From Pseudoalteromonas rubra (GTDB taxonomy: Bacteria; Pseudomonadota; Gammaproteobacteria; Enterobacterales; Alteromonadaceae), in NCBI RefSeq assembly GCF_000967655.1, contig NZ_JXYA01000024.1, positions 1 through 64,000 of the forward strand: DNA of 64,000 bases, read 5' to 3'. The notes beneath the pieces are model-generated. The model did not search any database and was not told the origin of the DNA. It was given only the letters and a program-made list of their open reading frames with translations. Positions 51,701 to 61,700 of this stretch are shown piece by piece. Made by a program: the position numbers and the translations under genes. Numbering within the stretch: position 1 is the stretch's first letter; each line of letters opens with the position of its first letter.

Positions 51701-54700
51701 GGCAATCAGCGACTGGTGGCCTATGTTAAGCCCAGCAGTGAGTTGACGGATGAGACGCAGCAGGCACTGGTAGCCTCGGTGCAAAGTCAGTTAAGTGAGT
51801 CGCTGGCCGAGTATATGGTGCCATCGAATTTCGTGCTACTTAACGAATGGCCGCAAACGCCAAACGGCAAAATTGACCGTAAAGCGCTGCCGGTACCGAA
51901 AAGCTTGGGCTATGAAGTTGCATACCTGTCCCCGGTTACTGAGCAGGAGCAGGCGCTGGCAGCGCTGTGTGCAGAGCTGTTAAATCTTGAACTTGCGGAC
52001 GTCAGCATGGCGGCCAACTTCTTCGAATTAGGCGGTCACTCTCTGATGGTGATGGAGCTGGTCAGCCGATTGAAAAAGCAAGGCTGGCGCACCTCGGTAC
52101 AGGCGTTGTTTAATGCCCGGGTGCTGGGCGAGATGGCCAAAACCATCACAGACGCCACCCATCACAGCGAACCTGAATTGCCGCAAAATGGCATCCCGGC
52201 ACACTGTACCCAGATAACGCCGGATATGGTGACGCTGGCCTCGGTGACACAGAGCGAGCTGGATTCGCTGAGTGAGCGTATTCCGGGTGGGGCCGCTAAT
52301 ATTACGGATATTTATCCGCTGGCCCCTCTGCAGGAAAGCATATTCCTGGTCCACAGTGCGACGGAAAAATCCGACCCTTACGTCACCACCATCACGCTGG
52401 AATTTGACAGCGAAACTCAGATCGACCGTTTTGTTGCGCGCTTTAATCAGATCATTGCACGCTACGACGTGCTACGCACTATGGTGGCCTGGCGCGAGTG
52501 TCAAGCCCCTTTACAGGTGGTGCTGCGTCATTGTGAGCTGTTACCAAGCTGGCTGTCGTTTTCTGGCCATACGGATGCCCGGGAAAAACTCGATGCCTAT
52601 GTGGCCGAGGGCATACATCGTATGGATCTGGAGCTTGCGCCGCTAGTTCAGCTGGAACTGGCTCATGATCCAAAAACGAATAAATACTGCGGGGTGCTCA
52701 AGGAGCACCATATCCTGCTCGACCATATCTCTGTTGAAATGATCATGGCTGAGCTGGCGATGGGTGAGCAAACTTTCGCTCAGCTGCCTGATGCCTTACC
52801 TTACCGACAGTTTATTGCCCAGACGCTGCACAATGTGGCGCACCTGGATAGCCGCAAATACTTTACCAATCAGCTCGGTGATATTGAGACGCCGTGTCAT
52901 CCGTTTGGGCTGGACAGCACCCAGGCCGACGAGCTGCACTGCAACGAGTTGCATGTTGAGCTGAGTCAGCAACAATCTTCGCAGATCCGCAGCCAGATGC
53001 AGCAGCGTGGTATGAGTCCGGCGGCATTTTTCCATCTGGCCTGGGCCATGGTGGTGTCGGCGTGTAGTCAGAGCCGGGATGTGGTATTTGGTACTGTGTT
53101 GTCGGGCCGCATGAGTGGCCAGCAGGGCATTGAGCAGATGATGGGGATGATGATCAACACCCTGCCACTGCGTGTTAATCTGACCGATGAAGCGGCGGAT
53201 ACTTTATTGCAGCAGGTCGATCAGGCCCTGCTCGGGTTGATGCCGTATGAACAGGCGTCGCTAACCGAAGCGCAAGCATGCAGTGGTGTTGGTACACAAA
53301 CGCCTTTATTCAGTGCCATTTTCAATTATCGTCACTCCCGTCTGGCAGAAGCGCCAGCGCAGGGGAGCGCACAGGCCATCGCTGCTAAAGAGCGCACTAA
53401 CTATCCGTTTAATTTATGTGTGGATGACTGGGGAAGGGATTTCTCGTTCAATCTGCAAGTTGACCGCTCGGTCGACATCAACGCAATAGGCGAGTATGTA
53501 ACGTGCGCCATTGAACAGTTGCTGCGTGCGTTGCATGACGAGTCTGACACTCCTGTGGCAAAACTCAGTGTGCTGAGCGAGGCGCAACAAGATGCGCTGC
53601 TGCGCGCGAATGTAGCACACGCCATCGACACAGACACAACGAGCAGCATTCAGGCACGGTTTGAACGTCAGGCGGCCAGAGTTGGCGAGCGCACCGCACT
53701 GGTATATCAGCAAGAATCATTGACTTATCGCGAATTGAACGCACGGGCCAATGCCCTTGCACACTATCTTATTGAAGTACACGATATCCGCCCGGATACC
53801 CTGGTAGGCCTATGCGTGGGTCGCGGTGTCAACATGATTGTGGGCATACTGGCGATTCTTAAAGCCGGTGGGGCGTATGTGCCGCTTGATCCAAATTATC
53901 CGCAGGAGCGTCTCGATTTTATCTGTCAGGATGCGGGCGTGGCGCTGGTGCTGGGCGAAGATCAGGTGGCCGATGCGCTGGCACTTCAAGACACGCCCAT
54001 TATTGACCTGAATAAGCTGGTATTAGCGGGTTACAGCACGGATAACGTGCAGTTAACGACGCATACATCGGATAATCTGGCCTATGTGATTTACACCTCG
54101 GGCTCCACGGGTAAACCAAAAGGGGTGTTGCAAACGCACCGCAATGTCGGTCGCCTGTTTGATGTGACTCAGAGCGATTTTAATTTTAATGAAGACGATT
54201 GCTGGTGTGTGTTCCACTCCTTTGCCTTCGACTTTAGTGTCTGGGAGATCTGGGGTGCCCTGCTGTTTGGTGGCAAACTGCTGATGCCAAGCCTGGATGA
54301 AGTCAAGGACAGCCAGTTGTTTGTGGCTTTGTGTCAGCGCCATAAACTGACTATTCTCAACCAGACGCCAAGCGCCTTTAAACAACTTACCGACTATCTG
54401 GTGACGGCAGGGGAGGCGCAGCCCTCGCTACGCTGCATCGTATTTGGTGGTGAAGGGTTGACGCCAAGTCATGTTAGCCAGTGGTGGACGCACTTTGCAC
54501 AGCAGCCAACTGAGCTCATTAACATGTATGGGATCACAGAAACCACAGTGCATGTGACCTATAAACGGTTAGAAGCCAATGCGCCGATCAATATTGGCAG
54601 ACCGCTGCGCGACCAGCACATTGTACTGCTCGATGATGCATTGAAGCTGGTACCTGATGGGTGCGCAGGTGAAATCTATGTCGGTGGTGCAGGTCTCGCC

Positions 54701-57700
54701 CTGGGCTACCTTAACCGCGAAGCACTCAGTGCCGAGCGATTTATTGACAATCCATTCGACAGGGAGCGTTATCCCTGGCTCGGGGAGCGTTTGTATCGTG
54801 CCGGTGACCTGGCCCGTTATGACGAAAACGGCGAGCTACATTATCTGGGTCGTCAGGACGATCAGGTTAAAATTCGCGGTCACCGTATTGAGCTGGGCGA
54901 AGTGGAAAATCGCATTGCTGAGCTGGCCATGGTTGACTCTGCTTTGGTGCAGGCTATGCCTCTGGCGGATGACACGTTGCAACTGGTCGCCTATGTAAAA
55001 GGCGCAGATGCCAACATCGATGAGACCTGGCTGAGCCAATTAAAAACCGCGCTTGGTGAGCAGTTACCAGCCTATATGTTACCGGGCGCTATTGTCACTG
55101 TGACTCAGTGGCCGCTGACAGCCAATGGGAAAGTCGACAGACGTGCGCTGCCTGCGCCGGACGCCGGACAGGGTGAGCAAACCTATGTTGCGCCGCGCAA
55201 TGACACTGAATACACCCTGGTTGGGATCTGGGCTGACTTGCTTAAACTGGAGCATGGTCAGGTCAGCGTTGAAGCGAATTTCTTCGAGCTGGGCGGACAT
55301 TCTTTGTTGCTGATGAAACTGCTGGCCGGGATCCGAATTCAGCTGCAATGCGAACTGAGTGTTAAGGATATATTCGCCGCAACGACCATCGCACAGCAGG
55401 CCGAGCGCGTTGCGCAGCAAACTGATGCGGTGGTGCAGCCTCCAATCGTGGCGCAGCCGCGTGAGGACAATGCGCACCTACCACTGTCGTTTGCTCAGCA
55501 ACGCTTGTGGTTTATCGACAAACTCAATGGCAGCAGTGCTGAGTACAACATGCCGGTGGCCTTTGATGTGGATGGCACCTTAGACCTGGATGCGGCAGAG
55601 GCTGCGTTAAACAGCCTGGTTGCGCGTCACGAAGCGTTGCGCACTGTGTATCTGGAGCAGGATGCCGAGCCGGTTCAGCTGATCCGCAAAGAGGCGCAGC
55701 TGACACTGACGTTGCACGACTTAAGCGAGCTGAGCGAGCATGGCAAAACGGTTCGGCTTAACCAGTTGCTGAGCGAAGATGCGCTGACGCCATTTAAGCT
55801 GGATAGCGACCTGATGCTGCGTGCTCAGTATATTCTGCTCAATTATGCCGATCAGGGCGAGGCCCAGCGTGGTGTGCTGGCGTTCAATATGCACCACATC
55901 GCCTCGGATGGCTGGTCCGTGGAGTTGATGTCCAATGAGTTTATGGCGCTCTATGAAGCGGCTGTTTCAGGCTCCGATGCAGCGCTGCCACCTTTGGCCA
56001 TCCAGTATGCCGACTATGCACTCTGGCAGCGTGAGTGGCTAAACAATCAGCAAGGTGGCGCCCAAGCACTGGAAACGCAGCTTAATTACTGGCGCGACAC
56101 TTTGAGCGATGCACCGGCCGTACATGGCCTGCAACTGGATAAACCGCGCCCGGAAGAAAAAGCATTCAGTGCCAAAGGCTTCACCAGCTTGTTGCCGGGT
56201 ACGCTGAGTCAGGGGCTGAAAGGCTTTGCCGAAGCGGCCCGAGTGACGCCATTTATGCTGGTACACAGCGCACTGGCTTATGTGCTGTCGCGCCACAGTA
56301 ATCAGCACGACATTGTGATTGGTACGCCGGTGGCGAATCGTGCCCAGCCAGAAGTGGCTGGCCTCATCGGCTATTTTGCCAATACCCTGGTGCTGAGAGT
56401 CAGCACCCGCCATCATAGTTTGGGCGATTACCTTGAGCATGTTAAAGAGGCGCACATTGGTGCCCAGTCGCATCAGGGTGTGCCGTTTGAGCAGCTGGTC
56501 GATGCCCTGCAAATTCCGCGCTCTACTGCCTACAGCCCGGTATTCCAGGTCATGCTGACCACCAACTCGGAATTTGCGTTGGCAGACAAGCCTGAGCAGG
56601 GATTGGCTGCGCTGGCGTTTACGCCAAGGCTGCCAGAGGCTTGTACCACCAAGTTCGACATAGAAATAAACATTGATCTGGACGATGCCGGGCTGACCGT
56701 TAACTGGTTGTACGATGCAGGCCTGTTTAGTGAACAGCACATTGCCGCGCTCGACCAACATTTGCAGGGTGTGCTCAGATATCTGGCACGCCTCACTCAG
56801 GCGCAGCTGGCCAATCCGCTCGATACACTGCCACTGCTGTCGGAGCAGGAGCGTTATGAGCAGCTGCACAAATGGAATGACACTGCGCGTGATTACGCCC
56901 GCCAGAGGTGTGTTCATGAGCTGTTTGAGCAACAGGTTGCCCGCGCACCTCAGGCGACGGCACTACGCTTTGGTGCGCAGACCATGAGTTATGAAACGCT
57001 CAACAGCAAAGCCAATCAGCTGGCTCACTATTTGCGCAGCGAACATGGCGTCGGAGCGGATTCACTGGTCGGCCTGTGTGTGGAGCGCTCATTTGAAATG
57101 GTTATCGGGATCTGGGGCATTCTTAAAGCCGGTGGGGCTTATGTACCGCTGGATCCGGAGCTGCCCAGCGCCAGACTGGCATACATTGTTGAAGATGCCA
57201 ATGCTGCTGTGGTGCTCAGCACCCAAGAGGTTGCCGGGCGTGTTGCGCTGGGCGAAGCCCGAGTTGTTGAGCTGGATGGTTTTGACTATGGTGCTCACAG
57301 CGATACGAACATTGCAGTGAGCGAGATTGGTCTCAGCGCCCGCAATCTGGCTTATACCATTTACACCTCGGGCTCAACGGGGATGCCAAAGGGCGTATTA
57401 CTTGAGCACCAGGCGCTGCATAACCGCATCGACTGGATGGACAAAGAGTATGGCTGTGGAGCCCACGACAAGATATTGCAAAAAACGCCATACAGTTTTG
57501 ATGTGTCGGTGTGGGAGTTTGTCTGGCCTATGCTCAAAGGCGCTGAGTTGGTAATTGCCAGACCTGGCGGTCACAAAGATCCGGATTACCTGAGTGACCT
57601 GATCGTCGAAGCAGGCATTACTAAGCTGCATTTTGTGCCCTCTATGCTGGGTGTCATGCTGGAGCATGGCAACCTGAGTCGTTGTACTTCAATTAAACAA

Positions 57701-58759
57701 GTATTCTGTAGTGGCGAAGCATTGCAAATAAGCCATGTTGAGCAGTTCCGGACCGTGTTGCCTTGCGCGCAGCTGCACAATCTTTATGGTCCAACTGAAG
57801 CGGCCATCGACGTCAGCTACTGGGATTGTTCACAGCCTTATGGCAGCAGTGTGCCCATTGGCCAGCCAATCCAGAATATCCAGCTCTACGTGCTGGATGA
57901 CGGACTCAATCTGTTACCTCAGGGGGCCTGTGGCGAGTTACACATAGGCGGAGAGGGTCTGGCACGCGGCTATCACAATCGCGCAGAGCTGACCGAAGAG
58001 CGCTTTATTGTTAACCCATTCTATGATGACAGCGAAGAGTGCAGCAGCGAACGCCTCTATAAAACAGGCGATCTGGTGCGTTATCGCAATGACGGCGTCA
58101 TCGAGTACATGGGCCGTATTGATCATCAGGTGAAAATTCGCGGGCTGCGTATCGAATTGGGCGAAATTGAGTATCACATCGGCGAGCATGATGAAGTGGA
58201 CTCCGCACTGGTGATGGCGCTTGATGACACCCAAGGTAATCAACATCTGGTGGCCTACGTGAAGCCACATACATTGGGCGATGAAGCATCTCAACAGGTA
58301 TTGATCGACTCCATCAGGTCGCAACTGAGTGAGTCACTGGTCGAGTATATGATCCCAGCCAGTTTTGTATTGCTGGATGAATGGCCGCAAACCCCGAACG
58401 GCAAAATTGACCGCAAAGCCTTGCCTGCCCCGGAGCATGCCGGGTTGGGCGGCGAGTATAGTGCGCCACAAACCGAGACAGAGCAGGCATTGGTGGCCAT
58501 CTGGTCTCAGGTGCTGGGTCTGGATGAAGGGCAAGTCAGTACTCAGGCAAGCTTCTTCTCCGTGGGCGGACAGTCGCTGCTGGTGATCAAGTTGATGAAG
58601 GACATTGAAAGCCACTTTGACTGCACGCTTACCATCAAACAGTTATTTAAGTACACCTCAGTGGCTGAGCAAGCCGGGCAGATTGACGAACTGCTGGCCG
58701 CTAAAGCACTAAAAGCTAAGTTAGAACAATCAGATAATGTAGAAAGGATTGTGTTTTAA
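48752..58759 (+). CDS. NRPS6: three-module synthetase (TubC-C-A-T-C/E-A-T-C-A-T)
   Basis: A 3335-residue synthetase, start overlapping the NRPS5 stop (TAATG). Order: TubC 1-50; C1 from 79 (HHIVSDG about 212); A1 546-1042; T1 GGHSL about 1094; dual C/E (NITDIYPLAPLQES about 1183, HHILLDH about 1319); A2 1633-2130; T2 GGHSL about 2182; C3 from 2244 (HHIASDG about 2382), ordinary LCL; A3 2720-3220; T3 with GGQSL about 3272 in place of GGHSL. By eye the codes are DVWHFSLID (Ser), DFWNVGMVH (Thr) and DVWHFSLID (Ser), so the expected piece is D-Ser, Thr, Ser. A2 has YGITE in place of YGPTE. A1 and A3 are close copies of each other and of the Ser domain of NRPS3. The hydroxyl of Thr or Ser could serve for lactone closure. 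Confidence 0.95.
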   Translation: MNVHQAFELAISQGVHLYVEQGKLKFKAAKGSMTDELRSALKENKTQLIELLSQQAVKPNALTQSEGAIPALGLTQSVLSFSQQRLWFLEQLRGPSAEYNIPLALDVQGRVDLAAVEDAFNDILVRHTILRSGYFDSEDGPRQAIRDDAALNIHQIDLCDSDDLATEVAAHIERDTLTPFDLTKDVLFRVTYLCTHKHSDGTQQGVLLLNMHHIVSDGWSMEILTREFVQAYQARVTGQLPSWAPLPLQYADYAHWQREHLTKEALAEQLTYWQQTLADAPAIHGITPDFERPATKQLHGALVRSELGAGEAQALQNLARQHQLTPFMLIHSALAYVLSRHSNSCDIVIGTPIANRGHTELEGLIGYFANTLVLRVNTEQPSISDYFAHVKSVHLGAQANQDVPFEQLVEKLKVPRSGAHAPLFQIMLTTNSDYGVRDQQLALDGLQIAQRRACSVTTKFDLEIEVALNEQGVAIEITYDTALYRAQHVTAIADHLNTVLSQLAALQPADLSAKPDTLILLSETERQQQLVDWNTTARDYPRERCVHELFELQAKATPDAIALRFDGRTMSYDALNTKANQLAHYLRTEHGIGPDALVGLCTERSFEMVIGIWGILKAGGAYMPLDPELPSGRLNYLVEDASAQVVLSTQEVIDRVSLGDAAVIALDNFDFDAYPDSNIAVSDIGLTAQNLAYTIYTSGSTGQPKGVLLEHQALHNRIDWMDKEYGCQPQDKILQKTPYSFDVSVWEFVWPMLKGAELVIAKPGGHKDPAYLNELIVATGVTKLHFVPSMLGVMLEHGDLAACSSIEQVFCSGEALQISHVEQFKALLPTAQLHNLYGPTEAAIDVSYWDCAMPHGSSIPIGKPIQNIQLYILDDALNLLPQGACGELHIGGEGLARGYHNRPELTAERFIDNPFYPQSASKRLYKTGDLVRFREDGNIEYMGRLDHQVKIRGQRIELGEIEYHIGEHQQVDSALVMALSDDKGNQRLVAYVKPSSELTDETQQALVASVQSQLSESLAEYMVPSNFVLLNEWPQTPNGKIDRKALPVPKSLGYEVAYLSPVTEQEQALAALCAELLNLELADVSMAANFFELGGHSLMVMELVSRLKKQGWRTSVQALFNARVLGEMAKTITDATHHSEPELPQNGIPAHCTQITPDMVTLASVTQSELDSLSERIPGGAANITDIYPLAPLQESIFLVHSATEKSDPYVTTITLEFDSETQIDRFVARFNQIIARYDVLRTMVAWRECQAPLQVVLRHCELLPSWLSFSGHTDAREKLDAYVAEGIHRMDLELAPLVQLELAHDPKTNKYCGVLKEHHILLDHISVEMIMAELAMGEQTFAQLPDALPYRQFIAQTLHNVAHLDSRKYFTNQLGDIETPCHPFGLDSTQADELHCNELHVELSQQQSSQIRSQMQQRGMSPAAFFHLAWAMVVSACSQSRDVVFGTVLSGRMSGQQGIEQMMGMMINTLPLRVNLTDEAADTLLQQVDQALLGLMPYEQASLTEAQACSGVGTQTPLFSAIFNYRHSRLAEAPAQGSAQAIAAKERTNYPFNLCVDDWGRDFSFNLQVDRSVDINAIGEYVTCAIEQLLRALHDESDTPVAKLSVLSEAQQDALLRANVAHAIDTDTTSSIQARFERQAARVGERTALVYQQESLTYRELNARANALAHYLIEVHDIRPDTLVGLCVGRGVNMIVGILAILKAGGAYVPLDPNYPQERLDFICQDAGVALVLGEDQVADALALQDTPIIDLNKLVLAGYSTDNVQLTTHTSDNLAYVIYTSGSTGKPKGVLQTHRNVGRLFDVTQSDFNFNEDDCWCVFHSFAFDFSVWEIWGALLFGGKLLMPSLDEVKDSQLFVALCQRHKLTILNQTPSAFKQLTDYLVTAGEAQPSLRCIVFGGEGLTPSHVSQWWTHFAQQPTELINMYGITETTVHVTYKRLEANAPINIGRPLRDQHIVLLDDALKLVPDGCAGEIYVGGAGLALGYLNREALSAERFIDNPFDRERYPWLGERLYRAGDLARYDENGELHYLGRQDDQVKIRGHRIELGEVENRIAELAMVDSALVQAMPLADDTLQLVAYVKGADANIDETWLSQLKTALGEQLPAYMLPGAIVTVTQWPLTANGKVDRRALPAPDAGQGEQTYVAPRNDTEYTLVGIWADLLKLEHGQVSVEANFFELGGHSLLLMKLLAGIRIQLQCELSVKDIFAATTIAQQAERVAQQTDAVVQPPIVAQPREDNAHLPLSFAQQRLWFIDKLNGSSAEYNMPVAFDVDGTLDLDAAEAALNSLVARHEALRTVYLEQDAEPVQLIRKEAQLTLTLHDLSELSEHGKTVRLNQLLSEDALTPFKLDSDLMLRAQYILLNYADQGEAQRGVLAFNMHHIASDGWSVELMSNEFMALYEAAVSGSDAALPPLAIQYADYALWQREWLNNQQGGAQALETQLNYWRDTLSDAPAVHGLQLDKPRPEEKAFSAKGFTSLLPGTLSQGLKGFAEAARVTPFMLVHSALAYVLSRHSNQHDIVIGTPVANRAQPEVAGLIGYFANTLVLRVSTRHHSLGDYLEHVKEAHIGAQSHQGVPFEQLVDALQIPRSTAYSPVFQVMLTTNSEFALADKPEQGLAALAFTPRLPEACTTKFDIEINIDLDDAGLTVNWLYDAGLFSEQHIAALDQHLQGVLRYLARLTQAQLANPLDTLPLLSEQERYEQLHKWNDTARDYARQRCVHELFEQQVARAPQATALRFGAQTMSYETLNSKANQLAHYLRSEHGVGADSLVGLCVERSFEMVIGIWGILKAGGAYVPLDPELPSARLAYIVEDANAAVVLSTQEVAGRVALGEARVVELDGFDYGAHSDTNIAVSEIGLSARNLAYTIYTSGSTGMPKGVLLEHQALHNRIDWMDKEYGCGAHDKILQKTPYSFDVSVWEFVWPMLKGAELVIARPGGHKDPDYLSDLIVEAGITKLHFVPSMLGVMLEHGNLSRCTSIKQVFCSGEALQISHVEQFRTVLPCAQLHNLYGPTEAAIDVSYWDCSQPYGSSVPIGQPIQNIQLYVLDDGLNLLPQGACGELHIGGEGLARGYHNRAELTEERFIVNPFYDDSEECSSERLYKTGDLVRYRNDGVIEYMGRIDHQVKIRGLRIELGEIEYHIGEHDEVDSALVMALDDTQGNQHLVAYVKPHTLGDEASQQVLIDSIRSQLSESLVEYMIPASFVLLDEWPQTPNGKIDRKALPAPEHAGLGGEYSAPQTETEQALVAIWSQVLGLDEGQVSTQASFFSVGGQSLLVIKLMKDIESHFDCTLTIKQLFKYTSVAEQAGQIDELLAAKALKAKLEQSDNVERIVF

Positions 58760-61700
58760 TGAAACCGCAACAGTTAGTTAGTCTGCTTCAGGACAAGTTG
58801 ATTTTGGTGAGTGTCTCTGACGGGTCGCTCGTAGTCGAAGCTGAAAAGGGCGCAGTCACCGCAGAGATAGCGCAACTGATCAGAGAGAATAAAACACAAT
58901 TGCTGGCTTATTTGAGTGACAGCGAAGCCCAGCCCAAACGCGAGGCCGTTACGCCGCGTACTGAGCAATATCAGACCTTAGCACCGCTGTCGTTTTCACA
59001 GCGCCGTTTATGGTTTATCGATCAGCTACAACAGGGCTCGGCACAATATAATATGCCAGCCCTGATGACGGTTACCGGAGAGCTGGATCTGGCGGTGGCC
59101 GAGCGTGCCTGTCAGGCCATTATCCGCCGTCATGAAATACTGCGCACAGTGGTGGTTGATGGTGAAAACGGTGCCCGGCAGCATATTCGTGACGAGGTGA
59201 CGTTTGCTATCGCCCACAGCGATTTGACCACGCTGGAAGCAAGTGCTCGTTCGGCGCAGCTCGAAGCCCTGATTGATGAGGAGCTGAACACGCCATTCGA
59301 CCTGACCCAGGATGTGATGATGCGGGCACGTTATATTTTGCTGGCAAACCCTGATACTGCGCAGCAACAAGGGGTGTTGCTGTTCAATATGCATCATATT
59401 GCCTCTGATGGTTGGTCGATAGAGTTACTCAGTCAGGAGTTTTTGACTTTATATCGCGCGTTTGCCCAAGGCGAGCCGAACCCCTTGCCTGAGCTGGCGA
59501 TTCAGTACGCTGATTATGCGCTGTGGCAGCAAACCTGGTTGCAGGAAAACGTACTGGAAGCCCAGTTGGCATACTGGCAGGAAACGTTAGCCGATGCGCC
59601 CTCGGTCCATAGCCTGCCGCTGAAACAACCGCGCCCGGAAGAAAAGCAAAGTGCTGCCGGGTGTCAGAGTTTCAGTCTTAACAGTACGCTAAGCCAACAG
59701 CTCACGGCTGCGGCGCAGCGTAACGAAATGTCGCCCTTTATGCTGGTCCACAGTGCGCTGAGCTGGGTGCTGGCACAACACAGTAATCAGCAGGATATTC
59801 TGATTGGTACACCGGTTGCCAACCGATTGCAAAGTGAGCTGGAGCCGCTGATCGGCTTTTTCGTCAATAATTTGGTACTCAGAACTCAAACACAACATGC
59901 CACGCTCGGTGACTATTTTGCTCATGTACGCGACGTGCATCACAATGCGCAGGCCAATCAGGATGTACCGTTTGAGCAACTGGTCGAGCGCCTGAATGTC
60001 GAGCGCAGCCTGTCGCACGATCCGCTGTTTCAGATCATGTTGTCGATGGACAGTGACTTTGGTGTCAGCGAGCAGGCCGATGCTGGACTGGACGGACTGC
60101 GCTTTGCGCAATATGAGCGCGAGATAGTGTCGCTGAAGTACGACATAGATATCGATATTACCCCACAAGGAGAGGGCTACACACTACGTTGGACCTACGA
60201 CCTGGCGTTGTTTGATGCCGACTATATTGCAACTCTGAATCGTCATCTTATCCGCGCACTGCAACTGTTCAGCGGCAATCCTGCCAATAAGGCATTAGCT
60301 CAATTAACCCTGATGGATGAGCAGGAGCAACAGGCATATCTTGCAGAGCTGTGTGGTCCGAGCGTGGCTTTGCCATCTACCCCGGTGCACCAGCTCATTG
60401 AAACACGCGCCGCACAATGTGACGCGCGTATTGCCGTCAAGAGTCATGAGGGCACACTGAGTTATCAGCAGTTGAACGAGCGCGCTAACCAGCTGGCCCA
60501 TTATTTACGGGCCGAGCATCAGGTCGGTCCGGATACTTTGGTGGGCTTGTGTGTGGATCGCTCGCTGGAAATGATGGTGGCGGTGCTGGCTATCCTTAAA
60601 GCCGGTGGTGCCTACGTGCCGCTGGACCCGGATTACCCGCAGGAGCGTCTGGCATATATGGTCGAAGACACCGGCCTGTCTGTGGTGCTGACCCAACAAA
60701 AAGTTGCTGGGATCCTGAGCGATTTTAACGTCACGCCAGTGCTGCTGGATGATGCCAGCCAGTTTGCAGGCTACCCAATCAGTAACCCGGATGTGACCTT
60801 AAGCCCGGATAACCTGGCCTATGTGATGTACACCTCGGGCTCAACTGGTAACCCGAAGGGTGTGATGATAAGCCATCATAACCTGATCAACTTTGCCGCC
60901 AACTGCGAGCAGCGCTACGAAATCACCGAAGCCGACAACGTATTGCAGTTCTCGACTATGAACTTCGATATTTTCGTCGAAGAATGGCTGGCAACGCTGA
61001 CTCAGGGCGCTACTTTGGTGCTGCGCGATGAAGACGTGTCGCTGAGCCGCGAGGCTTTTATCGCTTTTTGTGACAGCCATGCCATCAGCGTGGCCAGCTT
61101 ACCCACGGCGTTCTGGCATATGCTGGCGCTGAGCAAAGCGGAGCTTGAGTCTCTGGCACTGCGACTGGTGATTGTTGGCGGTGAAGCACTGGATAAACAA
61201 TCGGTGGCCTCGCTCAAACCGGGTTTTGTGCTGCTTAATACCTATGGTCCGACCGAGACTACCGTCACCGCATCGGGCTACGCTATCAGCGGCGGTTACG
61301 ATGCGCCCCGCGCGGTGCCCATCGGCCGCGCCAACGTCAATACCGCGACTCTGGTGCTCAGCGAGCAACTGACCTTATGCCCGCCGGGTGTGGTCGGTGA
61401 GCTGTACATCAGTGGTCAGTGTCTGGCCAGTGGCTATCTGCACCAACCGGCGCTGACGGCCGAGCGTTTTATTGATAACCCCTATTTTGACCCGGCTAAC
61501 CCGGCGTTGAGCGCCCGTTTATACAAAACCGGTGACCTGGTGCGTATGGGCGTGGATGGTGAGATTGAGTTTGTCGGACGCAGCGATGATCAGGTCAAGA
61601 TCCGTGGTTTCCGGGTTGAGTTGGGCGAGATTGAAACCCAGCTGATGAGCCATGAACGGGTGGAGTCTGCGGTGGTACTGGCCGAAGCTGGTACTCTTGA

